From: Marivirga salinae
Lineage (GTDB): Bacteria > Bacteroidota > Bacteroidia > Cytophagales > Cyclobacteriaceae
DNA: 64,000 bases
Direction: 5' to 3'
NCBI RefSeq assembly: GCF_030503855.1
Contig: NZ_CP129971.1
Location: 1,247,501-1,311,500 of the forward strand
This document shows, piece by piece, positions 1-8,573 of the stretch. The notes under the pieces are model-generated. The model made no database searches and was not told where the DNA came from. It worked only from the letters and a program-made list of their open reading frames with translations. How positions within the stretch are numbered: the first letter of the stretch is position 1; the number at the start of each line of letters is the position of its first letter. The translations under genes were made by a program, and so were the position numbers.

Positions 1-1
1 C

Positions 2-685
2 AACAGGGAATTAGATAGTTTTCTTTATAGTACTTCCCATGATTTACGTGCACCCGTAGCCTCCTTATTAGGATTAATTAATATTGCCAAACATGATATA
101 AAAGATGAATCGGGACAGCGATATGTGAAAATGATGGAAGATAGGGTGAAAAAGTTAGATCATATTTTCAGCGATATTCTGAATTATTCCCGAAACATTA
201 AGACAGAAATAACACTTAAGACTTTCCGACTGGGGGAAATGGTGGAAGATGTTATTACGGATGTAAAGTTTAATCAGGGTGCAGATAGTATTCGACTAGA
301 TTATGACGAACATATTCATCATACTTTGAGAACTGATTATTATCAGCTCAAAGTGGTGTTAGGTAATTTAATATCAAATGCTGTAAAATATCATGATTCA
401 AAAAAGCCTGACCAATTTATTGCAATACGTTTCGAGAAATATGATAGGGATGTTCATATTTCTGTGGAGGATAATGGTATTGGTATTGCTCCTGAAAGTC
501 AGCATAAGGTTTTTGACATGTTCTATAGAGCCACAAGCGAGGCAGAAGGCTCTGGCTTAGGCTTATTCATAGTCCAACAAGCGCTAGATAAAATTAATGC
601 CCGCATCGCTCTCGTTTCGGAATTAGGCAAAGGCAGTATTTTTAAAGTTATAATTGAAAATGCAGGGGTAAAGTTGGATGATTAG
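2..685 (+). CDS. sensor histidine kinase, C-terminal part (5' end outside window)
   Basis: The reading frame is open from base 2, so the gene begins before the window; 227 residues are visible. The first residues include STSHDLRAPVASLLGL, a HisKA dimerisation H-box whose histidine is the likely autophosphorylation site. The ATP-binding HATPase_c domain follows, with an N box (GNLISNAVKYHD), a G1 box (VEDNGIGIAPE) and a G2 box (GSGLGLFIV). The protein ends soon after this domain, so no receiver domain is fused at the C-terminus. The sensory region is not visible and the signal cannot be named. No response regulator gene lies downstream; the next gene is on the other strand. Confidence 0.93.
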   Translation, partial: NRELDSFLYSTSHDLRAPVASLLGLINIAKHDIKDESGQRYVKMMEDRVKKLDHIFSDILNYSRNIKTEITLKTFRLGEMVEDVITDVKFNQGADSIRLDYDEHIHHTLRTDYYQLKVVLGNLISNAVKYHDSKKPDQFIAIRFEKYDRDVHISVEDNGIGIAPESQHKVFDMFYRATSEAEGSGLGLFIVQQALDKINARIALVSELGKGSIFKVIIENAGVKLDD

Positions 686-701
686 TCTCCTAGCCCCCTA
701 G

Positions 702-714
702 CCCCCAAAGGGGG
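702..714. repeat. C5-A3-G5 hairpin after the kinase gene
   Basis: Five C, three A and five G form a small perfect hairpin inside a C-rich stretch containing two AGCCCCC units. It lies just after the kinase stop codon and stands out in AT-rich sequence. It has no T-tract, so it is not a standard intrinsic terminator. It may be part of the repeat element that follows. Confidence 0.5.
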
Positions 715-762
715 AAGACGCACAGATTTACTTTTTTTAATCTCTAATTTTTCTACGATAAA

Positions 763-834
763 AGCACAAGCGGCCGCTTGCGCTATTGCAGTATGATTCA
801 TCACGGCTGCTGGTTCAAGCGTCCGCTTGAACCA
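763..834. repeat. bipartite palindromic element (REP/BIME-like), copy 1
   Basis: Two GC-rich hairpins stand head to head. The first, 763-784, has arms AGCACAAGCG and CGCTTGCGCT (one mismatch) and contains GCGGCCGC. The second, 811-834, has perfect arms TGGTTCAAGCG and CGCTTGAACCA around a 2-nt centre. The AGC(A/G)C plus CTGGT hairpin architecture matches the repeats at 28570-28660 and 30262-30343, with hairpin order reversed. Such elements resemble REPs mobilised by RAYT transposases, but no RAYT gene is visible here. Confidence 0.6.
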
Positions 835-860
835 AAAAGCAGAAGCATATTATCTCCTTA

Positions 861-1721
861 TCACCTCAAATGCTTCAAATTAATCACTTCTTTTTCCTTC
901 AAGAATCTCCATTTACCTCTTGCTAAATCTTTTTTGGTGAGACCTGCAAAGGTGGTTCGATCTAATTTTACCACATCATAGCCCAAATGTTCGAAAGTTC
1001 TTCTGACAATACGATTGCGACCCATTCTGATCTCCATACCTATGGTTTTGGCATCAGGAGTTAAGATTGCAACATTGTCTACTTTTACTTCCCCATCTTC
1101 CAGTGTTACACCTTCTTCGATTTTTAGGAAATCTTCTTCCGTAATCGGCTTGTCCAATTCAACTTGGTAGATTTTTTTGATCTTATGTTTAGGATGGGTT
1201 AATTTCTTGGCTAATTCTCCGTCATTGGTAAAAAGCAAAAGTCCAGTGGTGTTGCGATCCAATCTGCCAACAGGATAAATACGTTCATCTCCTGCAGATG
1301 AAATTAGATCCATTACGGTTTTCCTGCCTTTAGGATCATCCATAGTGGTGATAAAACCCTTTGGTTTGTTAAGCAATACATAAACCAATTTCTCTCTTTT
1401 GATGGGTTTTCCTTCGAAGGCTACATCATCCATAGGCTTCACTTTAAAGCCTAATTCTGTAACGACTTTATTATTGACCTTAACCTTCCCATCAGCTATA
1501 TGTGTGTCGGCTTCCCTTCTGGAGCAAATTCCTGCATTGGCAATGAATTTATTCAGACGAATGCCTTCCTTAAGTTCCTTTTCTTTAGTCTCTGCGGATT
1601 TAAGTTTTTTAATATCATAATCAGGAGTTTCTGCTTTTCGTTGATTTGAAAACTTCTTTACCTGATGAGATTTATGGGGTTTCTGAGGTTTTTGACCTTT
1701 TGGAGACTTCTTATTATGCAT
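861..1721 (-). CDS. rluB: rRNA pseudouridine synthase, RluB/RsuA family
   Basis: Isomerises a uridine in rRNA to pseudouridine. Residues 1-52 are a basic, lysine-rich extension. An S4 RNA-binding domain follows (IRLNKFIANAGICSRREAD), then the synthase domain with the catalytic-aspartate motif GRLDRNTTGLLLFTNDG. The length, 286 residues, is normal for the family with a tail. It is the last gene of a minus-strand group after TraR/DksA-like and scpB; rluB-type genes next to scpB are common in bacteria. The exact target (23S U2605 for RluB) is inferred from family similarity; RluE/F-like specificity cannot be excluded. Confidence 0.9.
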   Translation of the reverse strand: MHNKKSPKGQKPQKPHKSHQVKKFSNQRKAETPDYDIKKLKSAETKEKELKEGIRLNKFIANAGICSRREADTHIADGKVKVNNKVVTELGFKVKPMDDVAFEGKPIKREKLVYVLLNKPKGFITTMDDPKGRKTVMDLISSAGDERIYPVGRLDRNTTGLLLFTNDGELAKKLTHPKHKIKKIYQVELDKPITEEDFLKIEEGVTLEDGEVKVDNVAILTPDAKTIGMEIRMGRNRIVRRTFEHLGYDVVKLDRTTFAGLTKKDLARGKWRFLKEKEVINLKHLR

Positions 1722-1794
1722 AGCAATGAAATTTATGAACTGACCGACATTTGCCTGTCACTATTTCAACTACAAAACTACGCTTCTATTCTGA

Positions 1795-2358
1795 CTAATC
1801 CTCGTTTTCTTTTCCTATTTGATTTTCGTCTTGGGAAAAGTCTTTTGGGGTAGGTAAATCTTTCAAATCATTGATGCCGAAATACTCCATGAAATTTTGG
1901 CTTGTGCCATATAAAATGGGTCTTCCAATGGCATCTGCCTTTCCTTTTATTTCAACCAATTCTTTTTCCAGAAGCTTTTGTACTGTATAATCACAATTCA
2001 CACCTCTAATTTGCTCCATTTCCCCCTTGGTTATAGGTTGTTTGTAAGCAATGATGGAAAGAGTTTCCAAAGCCGAAGTAGATAATCTTTTTTTGGATTG
2101 CTGTTTGAGCATAATGCCGATACTGGCTTGATAGGCAGGCTTTGTCATAAATTGATACCCGCCCCCAATATACTCTACTTGAAAAGAATATTCGTCTGAT
2201 TCGTATTTTTTGAGGATTTTTTCAAGTGCACCTTCTATATCCTGCTTTGGAACATCTGCCTCAAACATCTCGGACAAGCATTTCTGAATTTCATGCAACT
2301 TTAATGGTGAAGTTGCACAGAAAATCAGTGCCTCAATATGGTTGAGCAGAAAATCCAT
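1795..2358 (-). CDS. scpB: segregation and condensation protein B
   Basis: A 187-residue ScpB, the winged-helix dimer partner of ScpA that binds SMC in the condensin complex for chromosome segregation. Characteristic stretches are IEALIFCATSPL near the N-terminus and LETLSIIAYKQPITKGEME followed by IRGVN in the middle. The C-terminus is acidic. The start codon overlaps the stop codon of the upstream TraR/DksA-like gene (TAATG), implying coupled translation. scpA is not in this window, so the pair is split. Confidence 0.95.
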   Translation of the reverse strand: MDFLLNHIEALIFCATSPLKLHEIQKCLSEMFEADVPKQDIEGALEKILKKYESDEYSFQVEYIGGGYQFMTKPAYQASIGIMLKQQSKKRLSTSALETLSIIAYKQPITKGEMEQIRGVNCDYTVQKLLEKELVEIKGKADAIGRPILYGTSQNFMEYFGINDLKDLPTPKDFSQDENQIGKENED

Positions 2359-2744
2359 TAATTATCTTGGGCCAATTTAGCTTCAATAGATTGCGTAGTA
2401 TGCGGAACAGCTCTTAATCTTTCTTTAGAAATTAATTTACCTGTTACAGAACACACTCCGTAAGTACCGTTTTTAATTCTTACTAAAGCATTCTCTAAAT
2501 TAACGATGAATTTATGTTGACGAGCTGCCAACTGATTCATGCTTTCTTTTTCCATGGTGTCAGCACCATCTTCCAAAACTTTCACATTTCCTGAAGTTCC
2601 GTCTGTTCCTGAATCTCCAGAACGAGTAATGGTTGATTTGATATACTTTAGTTCTTCTTTTGCTTTATTTAATTTGCTAGTGATTAGCTCTTCAAATTCT
2701 TTTAGCTCATCGGCACTATATCGGGTTTTCTCATTATCACTCAT
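2358..2744 (-). CDS. TraR/DksA-family protein lacking the zinc cysteines
   Basis: A 128-residue protein with an N-terminal helical coiled-coil half and a C-terminal DksA/TraR-like segment (GTYGVCSVTGKLISKERL, then RAVP). Relatives bind the RNA polymerase secondary channel and modulate transcription. Only Cys98 remains of the four zinc cysteines: the expected second cysteine is Thr101, and the later pair is absent. The fold may hold without zinc, as seems to occur in Bacteroidetes members. It overlaps scpB by one base. Whether it works with ppGpp like DksA is not known. Confidence 0.85.
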   Translation of the reverse strand: MSDNEKTRYSADELKEFEELITSKLNKAKEELKYIKSTITRSGDSGTDGTSGNVKVLEDGADTMEKESMNQLAARQHKFIVNLENALVRIKNGTYGVCSVTGKLISKERLRAVPHTTQSIEAKLAQDN

Positions 2745-2892
2745 AACAATAGTGGGTTAGTTTTACTTTGCGGCAAAAATAAATGCTTTCCTTGAAAACA
2801 AAAACTATTTATTGAATAATTAAAGTGTTTTCTCAATGTTAAGCAAATTTTAATCAATGGAATATTTTATTAATATTAGAATCATCCAAATA

Positions 2893-3786
2893 TTATTTTT
2901 TAGGACGGTTTGCAAAGGCAACTCCCAGTATAATTAATACAATTCCGACATAGTGACCAAATACTAATATTTCTCCGTCCAATAATCCCCAGGCAATTGC
3001 TACAATTGGAATTAAGTAAGTTACAAAACTGGTAAAAACAGGAGAGGTTAGCTTAACTAATCGGTTAAATAGGATTAAAGCGAATGCAGTTCCTACCACA
3101 CCCAAGATGCTGATATAAAGTAAAGCTCGCCAAGCACCTTCTTCATATTGCATTTTAGTTACAAAATCACTGGAGCCAAATAAATAACCACCTGCCAATG
3201 GGGCTATTAAAACTAAAGATATACTAGTAATCATTCTTGGAGTAAGAATGCTAAATTGAGTTTTAATAATATTTAAATTGAATCCATAACAAAGCGTTGC
3301 TAAGATTACGAATATGGCGTAGAAGTTAAAATTGCCAAGTTCTCCACCAGAACCAGCGACTATCAAAACTATTGTCCCTCCAAAACCTAAAGCGATTCCT
3401 AGGCTATCTCTTAATTTCAAACTTCCCTTGAAAAAAATAACCCCCACCAAAAGGGCAAAAATAGGTGTTAAGGCATTTAAAACACCCGTTATCCCGCTTT
3501 CTAGCTGCGTTTGGGCATAGGCAAATAGGAATGCTGGGGCAAAACTGCCCACCATACCTGAAATAAATAACCATTTCCATTGGCGTTTATTCAAACCTTT
3601 AAGTTTGGGTAATGATAAAGGGGTTAATACTAGCGCAGCTGAAAATATTCGTAGTGCTCCAACCTCTCCAGCGGAAAAAACAAGAAGTCCTTTTTTGATA
3701 AGGATAAAGGAACTCCCCCAAATGAGCGCTAATAAAATTAATAAACCATAAACTAAAACAGGACTTACAGATTCTTTTTCGCTCAT
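2893..3786 (-). CDS. EamA/DMT-superfamily transporter
   Basis: A 297-residue membrane protein with about ten hydrophobic segments arranged as two EamA repeats. The first begins LLILLALIWGSSFILIKKG, typical of the family, and the C-terminus is short and basic (ANRPKK). It probably exports a small metabolite or amino acid; the substrate cannot be read from sequence. Its start overlaps the stop of the upstream dus gene (ATGA), so the two are likely co-transcribed. Confidence 0.9.
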   Translation of the reverse strand: MSEKESVSPVLVYGLLILLALIWGSSFILIKKGLLVFSAGEVGALRIFSAALVLTPLSLPKLKGLNKRQWKWLFISGMVGSFAPAFLFAYAQTQLESGITGVLNALTPIFALLVGVIFFKGSLKLRDSLGIALGFGGTIVLIVAGSGGELGNFNFYAIFVILATLCYGFNLNIIKTQFSILTPRMITSISLVLIAPLAGGYLFGSSDFVTKMQYEEGAWRALLYISILGVVGTAFALILFNRLVKLTSPVFTSFVTYLIPIVAIAWGLLDGEILVFGHYVGIVLIILGVAFANRPKK

Positions 3787-4781
3787 ATATTTTCAAACAT
3801 TTGAGCAGAAAATACTTCATTCACCTCGTCTAAGGTATCCAAAACTGCTTGGTAATTCTCCCCCTCCACTAATCTTGTTCTGTAAGGTTTAAAATGTGGG
3901 ATTCCTCTAAAATAATTGGTGTAATGTCTTCTCATTTCAAATATCCCTAATTTTTCACCTTTCCATTCTACTGAAAATTTGAGATGCTTTTTAGCAGTCT
4001 CTACTCTGTCATCCAAATTAGGAGGAGGAAGTGTTTCACCAGTTTCGAAAAAGTGTTTGATTTCATTGAAAATCCACGGATAGCCAATAGCAGCCCTGCC
4101 AATCATGAGTCCATCCACTCCATATCTATTTTTATATTCCAATGCCTTTTGAGGAGAATCGATATCTCCGTTTCCAAAAATTGGAATATTGATCCGAGGA
4201 TTATTTTTAACCTTTGCAATAAGCGACCAATCTGCCTCTCCTTTGTACATTTGCTGGCGAGTTCTACCATGAATAGACAAGGCCTTTATTCCCACATCTT
4301 GCAACCTTTCAGCTACTTCCTCTATATTTTTTGAACTTTCATCCCATCCTAAACGAGTTTTCACAGTAACAGGCAAGTCTGTAGATCTTACAACAGATTC
4401 AGTCAGCCTGACCATTAAATCAATGTCTTTCAAAACTCCAGCACCTGCTCCTTTGGTCACTACTTTTTTGACAGGGCAGCCGAAATTAATGTCGACCAAA
4501 TCTGGCTGTGTTACATTTACTATACTGGTTGCCATGGCCATTGCTTCCTCATCGCCCCCAAATATTTGAATGCCGATGGGCTTTTCATAATCGAAAATGT
4601 CCAGTTTTTGTCTGCTTTTGATGGCATCCCGAATTAATCCTTCAGAAGAAATAAATTCTGTGTACATCAAGTCTGCGCCATTTTCTTTGCATACTGCTCT
4701 GAAAGGCGGATCGCTTACATCTTCCATGGGTGCCAAAAGCAATGGAAATTCGCCTAATGATATGTTTCCTATCTTTACCAA
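3783..4781 (-). CDS. dusB: tRNA dihydrouridine synthase
   Basis: An FMN enzyme that reduces uridine to dihydrouridine in tRNA D-loops. The 332-residue protein begins with the TIM-barrel strand LLLAPMEDVSDPPFRA. It contains the active-site cysteine segment VDINFGCPVKK, a glycine-rich turn GAGAG, and phosphate-binding motifs GRTRQQMYKG and GLMIGRAAIG. The helical C-terminal RNA-binding domain is present. DusB is the best fit among the Dus subfamilies, but this is by overall resemblance only. It sits divergently from the CPBP gene and overlaps the DMT transporter by four bases. Confidence 0.92.
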   Translation of the reverse strand: MVKIGNISLGEFPLLLAPMEDVSDPPFRAVCKENGADLMYTEFISSEGLIRDAIKSRQKLDIFDYEKPIGIQIFGGDEEAMAMATSIVNVTQPDLVDINFGCPVKKVVTKGAGAGVLKDIDLMVRLTESVVRSTDLPVTVKTRLGWDESSKNIEEVAERLQDVGIKALSIHGRTRQQMYKGEADWSLIAKVKNNPRINIPIFGNGDIDSPQKALEYKNRYGVDGLMIGRAAIGYPWIFNEIKHFFETGETLPPPNLDDRVETAKKHLKFSVEWKGEKLGIFEMRRHYTNYFRGIPHFKPYRTRLVEGENYQAVLDTLDEVNEVFSAQMFENI

Positions 4782-4802
4782 TTTGATAATCTTAATTTTG
4801 GT

Positions 4803-4812
4803 GTAAATTTAC
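4803..4812. promoter_or_regulatory. palindromic AT box between divergent dus and CPBP genes
   Basis: GTAAATTTAC is a perfect 10-bp palindrome in the 38-bp space between two divergent start codons. Read either way it contains TAAATTTA, one base off the Bacteroidetes -7 box TAnnTTTG, so it could serve both directions. Weak evidence from a short motif. Confidence 0.3.
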
Positions 4813-4819
4813 GCACTAT

Positions 4820-5758
4820 ATGAATTCTTTAAAGCATAACAACCCACAAATTCTGCATAAAAATCCCTGGACTTCAATTTTTTACCTGGTATTGCTGTTT
4901 CTGGCCTGGAATCTTTTTAGTCAATTAATTGGCACAGGCATAGCTGTATTGGTCACAGGAGTTGATTTTATGGAAAGTCAACAACTTTTAGAACCGCCTT
5001 TTAGTCCGAAAAGTAAAATTTTCATGTATGTGGCTCAAGGAATAAGTCATTTCCTAGGGTTCACTGTTTTCGCCCTGTTTTTTATAAAGGCAATGGATAA
5101 AATGAGTTGGAAAACTTTTTTTAATAAGAAAAATATAGGTGTCCAGCCTTCTATTTTGATTGTTTTAACCACTTTCTCTTTTATGATATTCAATTCCATC
5201 ATAATCGAATGGAATATGAATATCGAATTTCCTGAATTTATGAAAGGTTTTGGCGAATGGGCGAGAGGTATGGAAGACCGAATGATGGAATTAACAGAAC
5301 TGCTCAGTTCTTATGATAACTTTGGTGAAATGTTGATTGCTTTAGTGATAATCGGTGTTTTTCCTGCAATTGGAGAGGAGTTGGTATTCAGAGGGCTATT
5401 GCAAAATAAATTACAAACTGCCACAAGAAACGCACATTTAGCCATCTGGATAAGTGCTATTATTTTCGGTGCATTCCACATGCAATTTTTTGGGGTTGTT
5501 CCTAGAATCTTGCTAGGCGCATTATTTGGCTACATTTATCTTTATTCTGGTAATATTTGGTATCCAATTTTAGCCCATTTTGTAAATAATGGTTTGGCAG
5601 TAATTGTTATGTATCTTGGTCCGAAATATATAGATGATTTTGACGCAGCTGAAGTGGATACCGCTGTCCCAGTTTATGTTTCCATAATTGGATTATTCGC
5701 ATGTCTCATTTTTTTCCGTTACTTTATGAATTTAATAAAAGGAGCAGTGGAGGAATGA
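4820..5758 (+). CDS. CPBP-family intramembrane metalloprotease
   Basis: A 312-residue multispanning membrane protein of the CAAX protease/bacteriocin-processing (CPBP, Abi) family. The diagnostic motifs are in order: GEELVFRG (EExxxR), FGAFHM (FxxxH) and ILAHFVNN (HxxxN), which together form the metal site within the membrane. The N-terminus and C-terminus add further membrane segments. In bacteria these proteases act on membrane or secreted proteins, sometimes in peptide immunity, but the substrate here is unknown. The stop overlaps the next start (ATGA), and cdsA follows. Confidence 0.92.
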   Translation: MNSLKHNNPQILHKNPWTSIFYLVLLFLAWNLFSQLIGTGIAVLVTGVDFMESQQLLEPPFSPKSKIFMYVAQGISHFLGFTVFALFFIKAMDKMSWKTFFNKKNIGVQPSILIVLTTFSFMIFNSIIIEWNMNIEFPEFMKGFGEWARGMEDRMMELTELLSSYDNFGEMLIALVIIGVFPAIGEELVFRGLLQNKLQTATRNAHLAIWISAIIFGAFHMQFFGVVPRILLGALFGYIYLYSGNIWYPILAHFVNNGLAVIVMYLGPKYIDDFDAAEVDTAVPVYVSIIGLFACLIFFRYFMNLIKGAVEE

Positions 5759-5961
5759 AAAATTGGAAGACTGTATATAAAACGGATAAGCTCTATCAAG
5801 TACAAATCGTGAAAGATTATTTGCAGGATAAGGATTTGCAACCGATTATTGTAGATAAGAAAGATTCTGCCTATCAACTGGGCTATTACGAGATCGTAGT
5901 TACTGTGGACGAGGTAATGCGTGCGATAAAACTAATTGAAGATGATATCAAATTTGAGTAA
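5755..5961 (+). CDS. DUF2007-like small protein
   Basis: A 68-residue soluble protein beginning MKNWKTVYKTD. The pattern of a short beta strand, a helix (YQVQIVKDYLQDKDLQ), a strand and a final helix fits the DUF2007 signal-transducing fold, which resembles a small PII-like ferredoxin fold. I chose the ATG overlapping the CPBP stop codon (ATGA) because the longer frame upstream only reads through CPBP sequence. Function unknown; the tight packing between CPBP and cdsA suggests one operon. Confidence 0.8.
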   Translation: MKNWKTVYKTDKLYQVQIVKDYLQDKDLQPIIVDKKDSAYQLGYYEIVVTVDEVMRAIKLIEDDIKFE

Positions 5962-6775
5962 ATACAATAATTTAACCCAAAGGATTATTGCGGCATTATT
6001 AGGAGTCGCTATTATGCTTTCTGCAATAGTCTATAGTGAATGGACTTATTTTGCAGTCTTTTTTATTCTATGTGCAATGACCCAATTGGAATTTTACAAG
6101 CTGGTGGGATTAGATGGAATGCTTCCCCTCAAGTTTTGGGGCACCATTACGGGTCTTTCCATTTACAGTATAACATTTTTGGTTCATGCCGAACATCTTG
6201 ATCCTCGAGTTTATTTCGCAATTGCACCCATAGCTTCCACGGTTTATTTTGTTAAACTCTATAAAAAGAATGATAAAAAGCCTTTCACCAATATTGCCTA
6301 CACGTTTTTAGGGATAATATATGTAGCAGTTCCATTTGCACTTTTACATATTGCCGTTTTTTATAATGGGACTTACAGTTTTCAGATTATTATCGGAGCA
6401 CTTTTCATTCAATGGGCAAGTGATACGGGAGCTTATTTTGCAGGAGTGAAATTTGGCAAGAGAAAATTATTTGAAAGAATTTCTCCAAAGAAAACCTGGG
6501 AAGGTGCCTTAGGTGGAACCATATTAGCCTTTATTTTTGCCATCATAATGGCTTCAAATTTTAATGAAATTGCAGATTGGCAATGGTTGTGTATTGCTGG
6601 AATAATTGTCATTGCAGGTACTTATGGTGATTTGGTTGAATCACTTTTCAAAAGAAGTATTGAAGTAAAAGATTCAGGCTCCATAATCCCAGGTCATGGC
6701 GGCTTTTTGGATAGATTTGATGGACTTTTGCTATCCGCACCATTTATTTCTGCTTTTTTGATGCTTTTTGAATGA
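5942..6775 (+). CDS. cdsA: phosphatidate cytidylyltransferase
   Basis: Makes CDP-diacylglycerol from phosphatidic acid and CTP at the inner membrane, the entry point to phosphatidylethanolamine and other phospholipids. The 277-residue protein has about eight membrane segments and ends with the CdsA signature around FKRSIEVKDSGS, PGHGGFLDRFDG. I chose ATG at 5942; a TTG two codons upstream (5936) is also possible. It overlaps the DUF2007 gene by 20 bases. psd, a later step of the same pathway, lies 1.8 kb downstream. Confidence 0.95.
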   Translation: MISNLSKYNNLTQRIIAALLGVAIMLSAIVYSEWTYFAVFFILCAMTQLEFYKLVGLDGMLPLKFWGTITGLSIYSITFLVHAEHLDPRVYFAIAPIASTVYFVKLYKKNDKKPFTNIAYTFLGIIYVAVPFALLHIAVFYNGTYSFQIIIGALFIQWASDTGAYFAGVKFGKRKLFERISPKKTWEGALGGTILAFIFAIIMASNFNEIADWQWLCIAGIIVIAGTYGDLVESLFKRSIEVKDSGSIIPGHGGFLDRFDGLLLSAPFISAFLMLFE

Positions 6776-6864
6776 TTTTTTCAACATTAGTACTCGAAAA
6801 AGTAAAAATCATTTAACAAATACTTAATTTTACCGCAAAGTTTTTAAAAAAAACAATTACTACT

Positions 6865-8139
6865 ATGGGTTATATTGAACCGGCTCCAATTAAAGACTTA
6901 GAAAATCCTTTCGAGTCCATGATGTCACGATTTCATATCGCTGCGCAACACTTAGGTTTAGACGATGAAATTTACAATGTATTGAAATCACCCGCTCGTC
7001 AGGTGATAGTCAATCTTCCTATCACGATGGATGATGGCTCTATTCAAGTTTTTGAAGGCTATCGTGTGATTCACTCTACTATTTTGGGTCCATCCAAAGG
7101 TGGTGTACGCTATGATATGGGAGTAAACATTGATGAGGTAAAAGCACTTGCAGCTTGGATGACATGGAAATGTGCTGTCGTGGATATTCCTTATGGCGGT
7201 GCCAAAGGAGGTATAAAATGTAATCCGAGAGCAATGTCTGCTGGAGAAATTGAAAGATTGACTCGTTCTTATACTGAGTCAATGGTGGATGTTTTTGGAG
7301 AAGATAGAGATATTCCTGCTCCTGATATGGGAACAGGGCCTAGAGAAATGGCTTGGATGATGGATGCTTATTCTAGATCAAAAGGTATGACTGTTAATGC
7401 TGTTGTAACAGGAAAGCCACTGGTTTTGGGAGGTTCTTTAGGAAGAAATGAGGCGACTGGTCGTGGTGTGATGGTATCTGCTTTGGCTGCGATGGAAAAA
7501 CTGAAAATCAATCCTTATAAAGCCACTATGGCGGTTCAAGGATTTGGTAATGTTGGTTCTTTTGCTGCTTTATTATTGGAAGAAAGAGGTGCAACCATCA
7601 AATCTATTTCTGATATTTCTGGTGCTTATTTTAATGATAATGGAATTGATATTAAGAAAGCTATTGAATACAGAAATAATAATAACGGCACTTTAGAAGG
7701 TTTTAAAGGAGCTGAAAAAATAGAAGGGAATGATTTATTGACTTTAGAAGTGGATGTTTTGATTCCTGCGGCTAAAGAAGATGTAATTACCCATGAAAAT
7801 GCAAGTAAAATCCAAGCTAAGCTAATTGTAGAAGGAGCTAATGGCCCTACTTCAGCAAAAGCGGATAATATTATAAATGAAAAAGGAATAATGGTAGCAC
7901 CAGATATTTTAGCGAATGCTGGTGGTGTTACGGTTTCTTATTTTGAGTGGGTGCAAAACCGTTTAGGTTACAAATGGACTCGCGAGCGTGTAAATAGACG
8001 TTCTGATAGGATTATGAAAGACGCTTTTGAAGTAGTTTATAAAACCTCTCAGGATTATGATGTGCCTATGAGAATTGCAGCTTATATAGTAGCAATCGAT
8101 AAAGTAGCACAGACTTATAAGTATCGTGGAGGTTATTAA
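6865..8139 (+). CDS. gdhA: Glu/Leu/Phe/Val dehydrogenase (glutamate dehydrogenase)
   Basis: Oxidative deamination of glutamate to 2-oxoglutarate and ammonia, or the reverse. The 424-residue length fits the hexameric bacterial and archaeal type. It has the conserved segment GPSKGGVRYD, the catalytic lysine region PYGGAKGGIKCNP, the aspartate motif PAPDMGTG, and a C-terminal Rossmann domain with GFGNVGS. The coenzyme cannot be fixed safely. The gene stands alone between an 89-bp AT-rich upstream gap and a strong terminator. Confidence 0.95.
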   Translation: MGYIEPAPIKDLENPFESMMSRFHIAAQHLGLDDEIYNVLKSPARQVIVNLPITMDDGSIQVFEGYRVIHSTILGPSKGGVRYDMGVNIDEVKALAAWMTWKCAVVDIPYGGAKGGIKCNPRAMSAGEIERLTRSYTESMVDVFGEDRDIPAPDMGTGPREMAWMMDAYSRSKGMTVNAVVTGKPLVLGGSLGRNEATGRGVMVSALAAMEKLKINPYKATMAVQGFGNVGSFAALLLEERGATIKSISDISGAYFNDNGIDIKKAIEYRNNNNGTLEGFKGAEKIEGNDLLTLEVDVLIPAAKEDVITHENASKIQAKLIVEGANGPTSAKADNIINEKGIMVAPDILANAGGVTVSYFEWVQNRLGYKWTRERVNRRSDRIMKDAFEVVYKTSQDYDVPMRIAAYIVAIDKVAQTYKYRGGY

Positions 8140-8171
8140 TTTATTGGATTTATAAATTTTATGATATAATT

Positions 8172-8198
8172 AAAAGCGTAGGAGACTGCGCTTTTTTT
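8172..8198 (+). terminator. intrinsic terminator of the glutamate dehydrogenase gene
   Basis: A 10-bp stem, AAAAGCGTAG paired with CTGCGCTTTT (one G-T wobble), closes a GAGA tetraloop and is followed by a T-tract. It starts 32 bases after the stop codon. Confidence 0.85.
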
Positions 8199-8234
8199 AT
8201 TCGCTTTATATAATTCCATACTTTGTTTTCCGTG

Positions 8235-8420
8235 CGTCATTCCTGCGAAACCTGTCCCGCACTGAAAGTCGGGAGGTAGGAATCTATTTATTTTAACCAA
8301 AGGTTAAAAAAATAATTGATGCGGATGATATTTAGTACTTTTGTTAATTGGGTTAGTAAGAATAGGGAAATTGAAACTCCGTTTCAATAGGACAAGATTC
8401 CCACCTTCGTGAGGATGACG
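8235..8420. repeat. MITE-like element with inverted ends
   Basis: The left end CGTCATTCCTGCGAA matches the reverse complement of the right end TTCGTGAGGATGACG at 12 of 15 positions. Inside, GGTAGGAATCT and AGATTCCCACC continue the inverted relation. The element is about 186 bp and non-coding, and its GC-rich ends stand out from the flanks. It fills much of the 434-bp gap between gdhA and psd; the rest (8421-8573) is AT-rich and holds the psd promoter region. Confidence 0.55.
8316..8343 (+). promoter_or_regulatory. Bacteroidetes-type promoter match inside the repeat
   Basis: TTG at 8316, a 17-bp spacer, then TACTTTTG at 8336-8343: a full match to the TTG/TAnnTTTG promoter of Bacteroidetes. 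It points to psd, 230 bp downstream, but lies within the MITE-like element, so its use is uncertain. Confidence 0.45.
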
Positions 8421-8545
8421 CCCTGAACAAACATTCTTTCTTCATATTCAATCATTATCTTCTTATAAATCCCATTATTCAACTGATTTGAAACGATTTT
8501 TCACACTTATTAACAATTACCTCATGAAATCAATTCATTAGTAAT

Positions 8546-8553
8546 TATATTTG
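8546..8553 (+). promoter_or_regulatory. psd -7 box candidate
   Basis: TATATTTG matches the Bacteroidetes -7 consensus TAnnTTTG 20 bases before the psd start. No clear TTG element is seen at the expected upstream distance. Confidence 0.4.
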
Positions 8554-8573
8554 ATTGTTTTTAAATTTAGATT

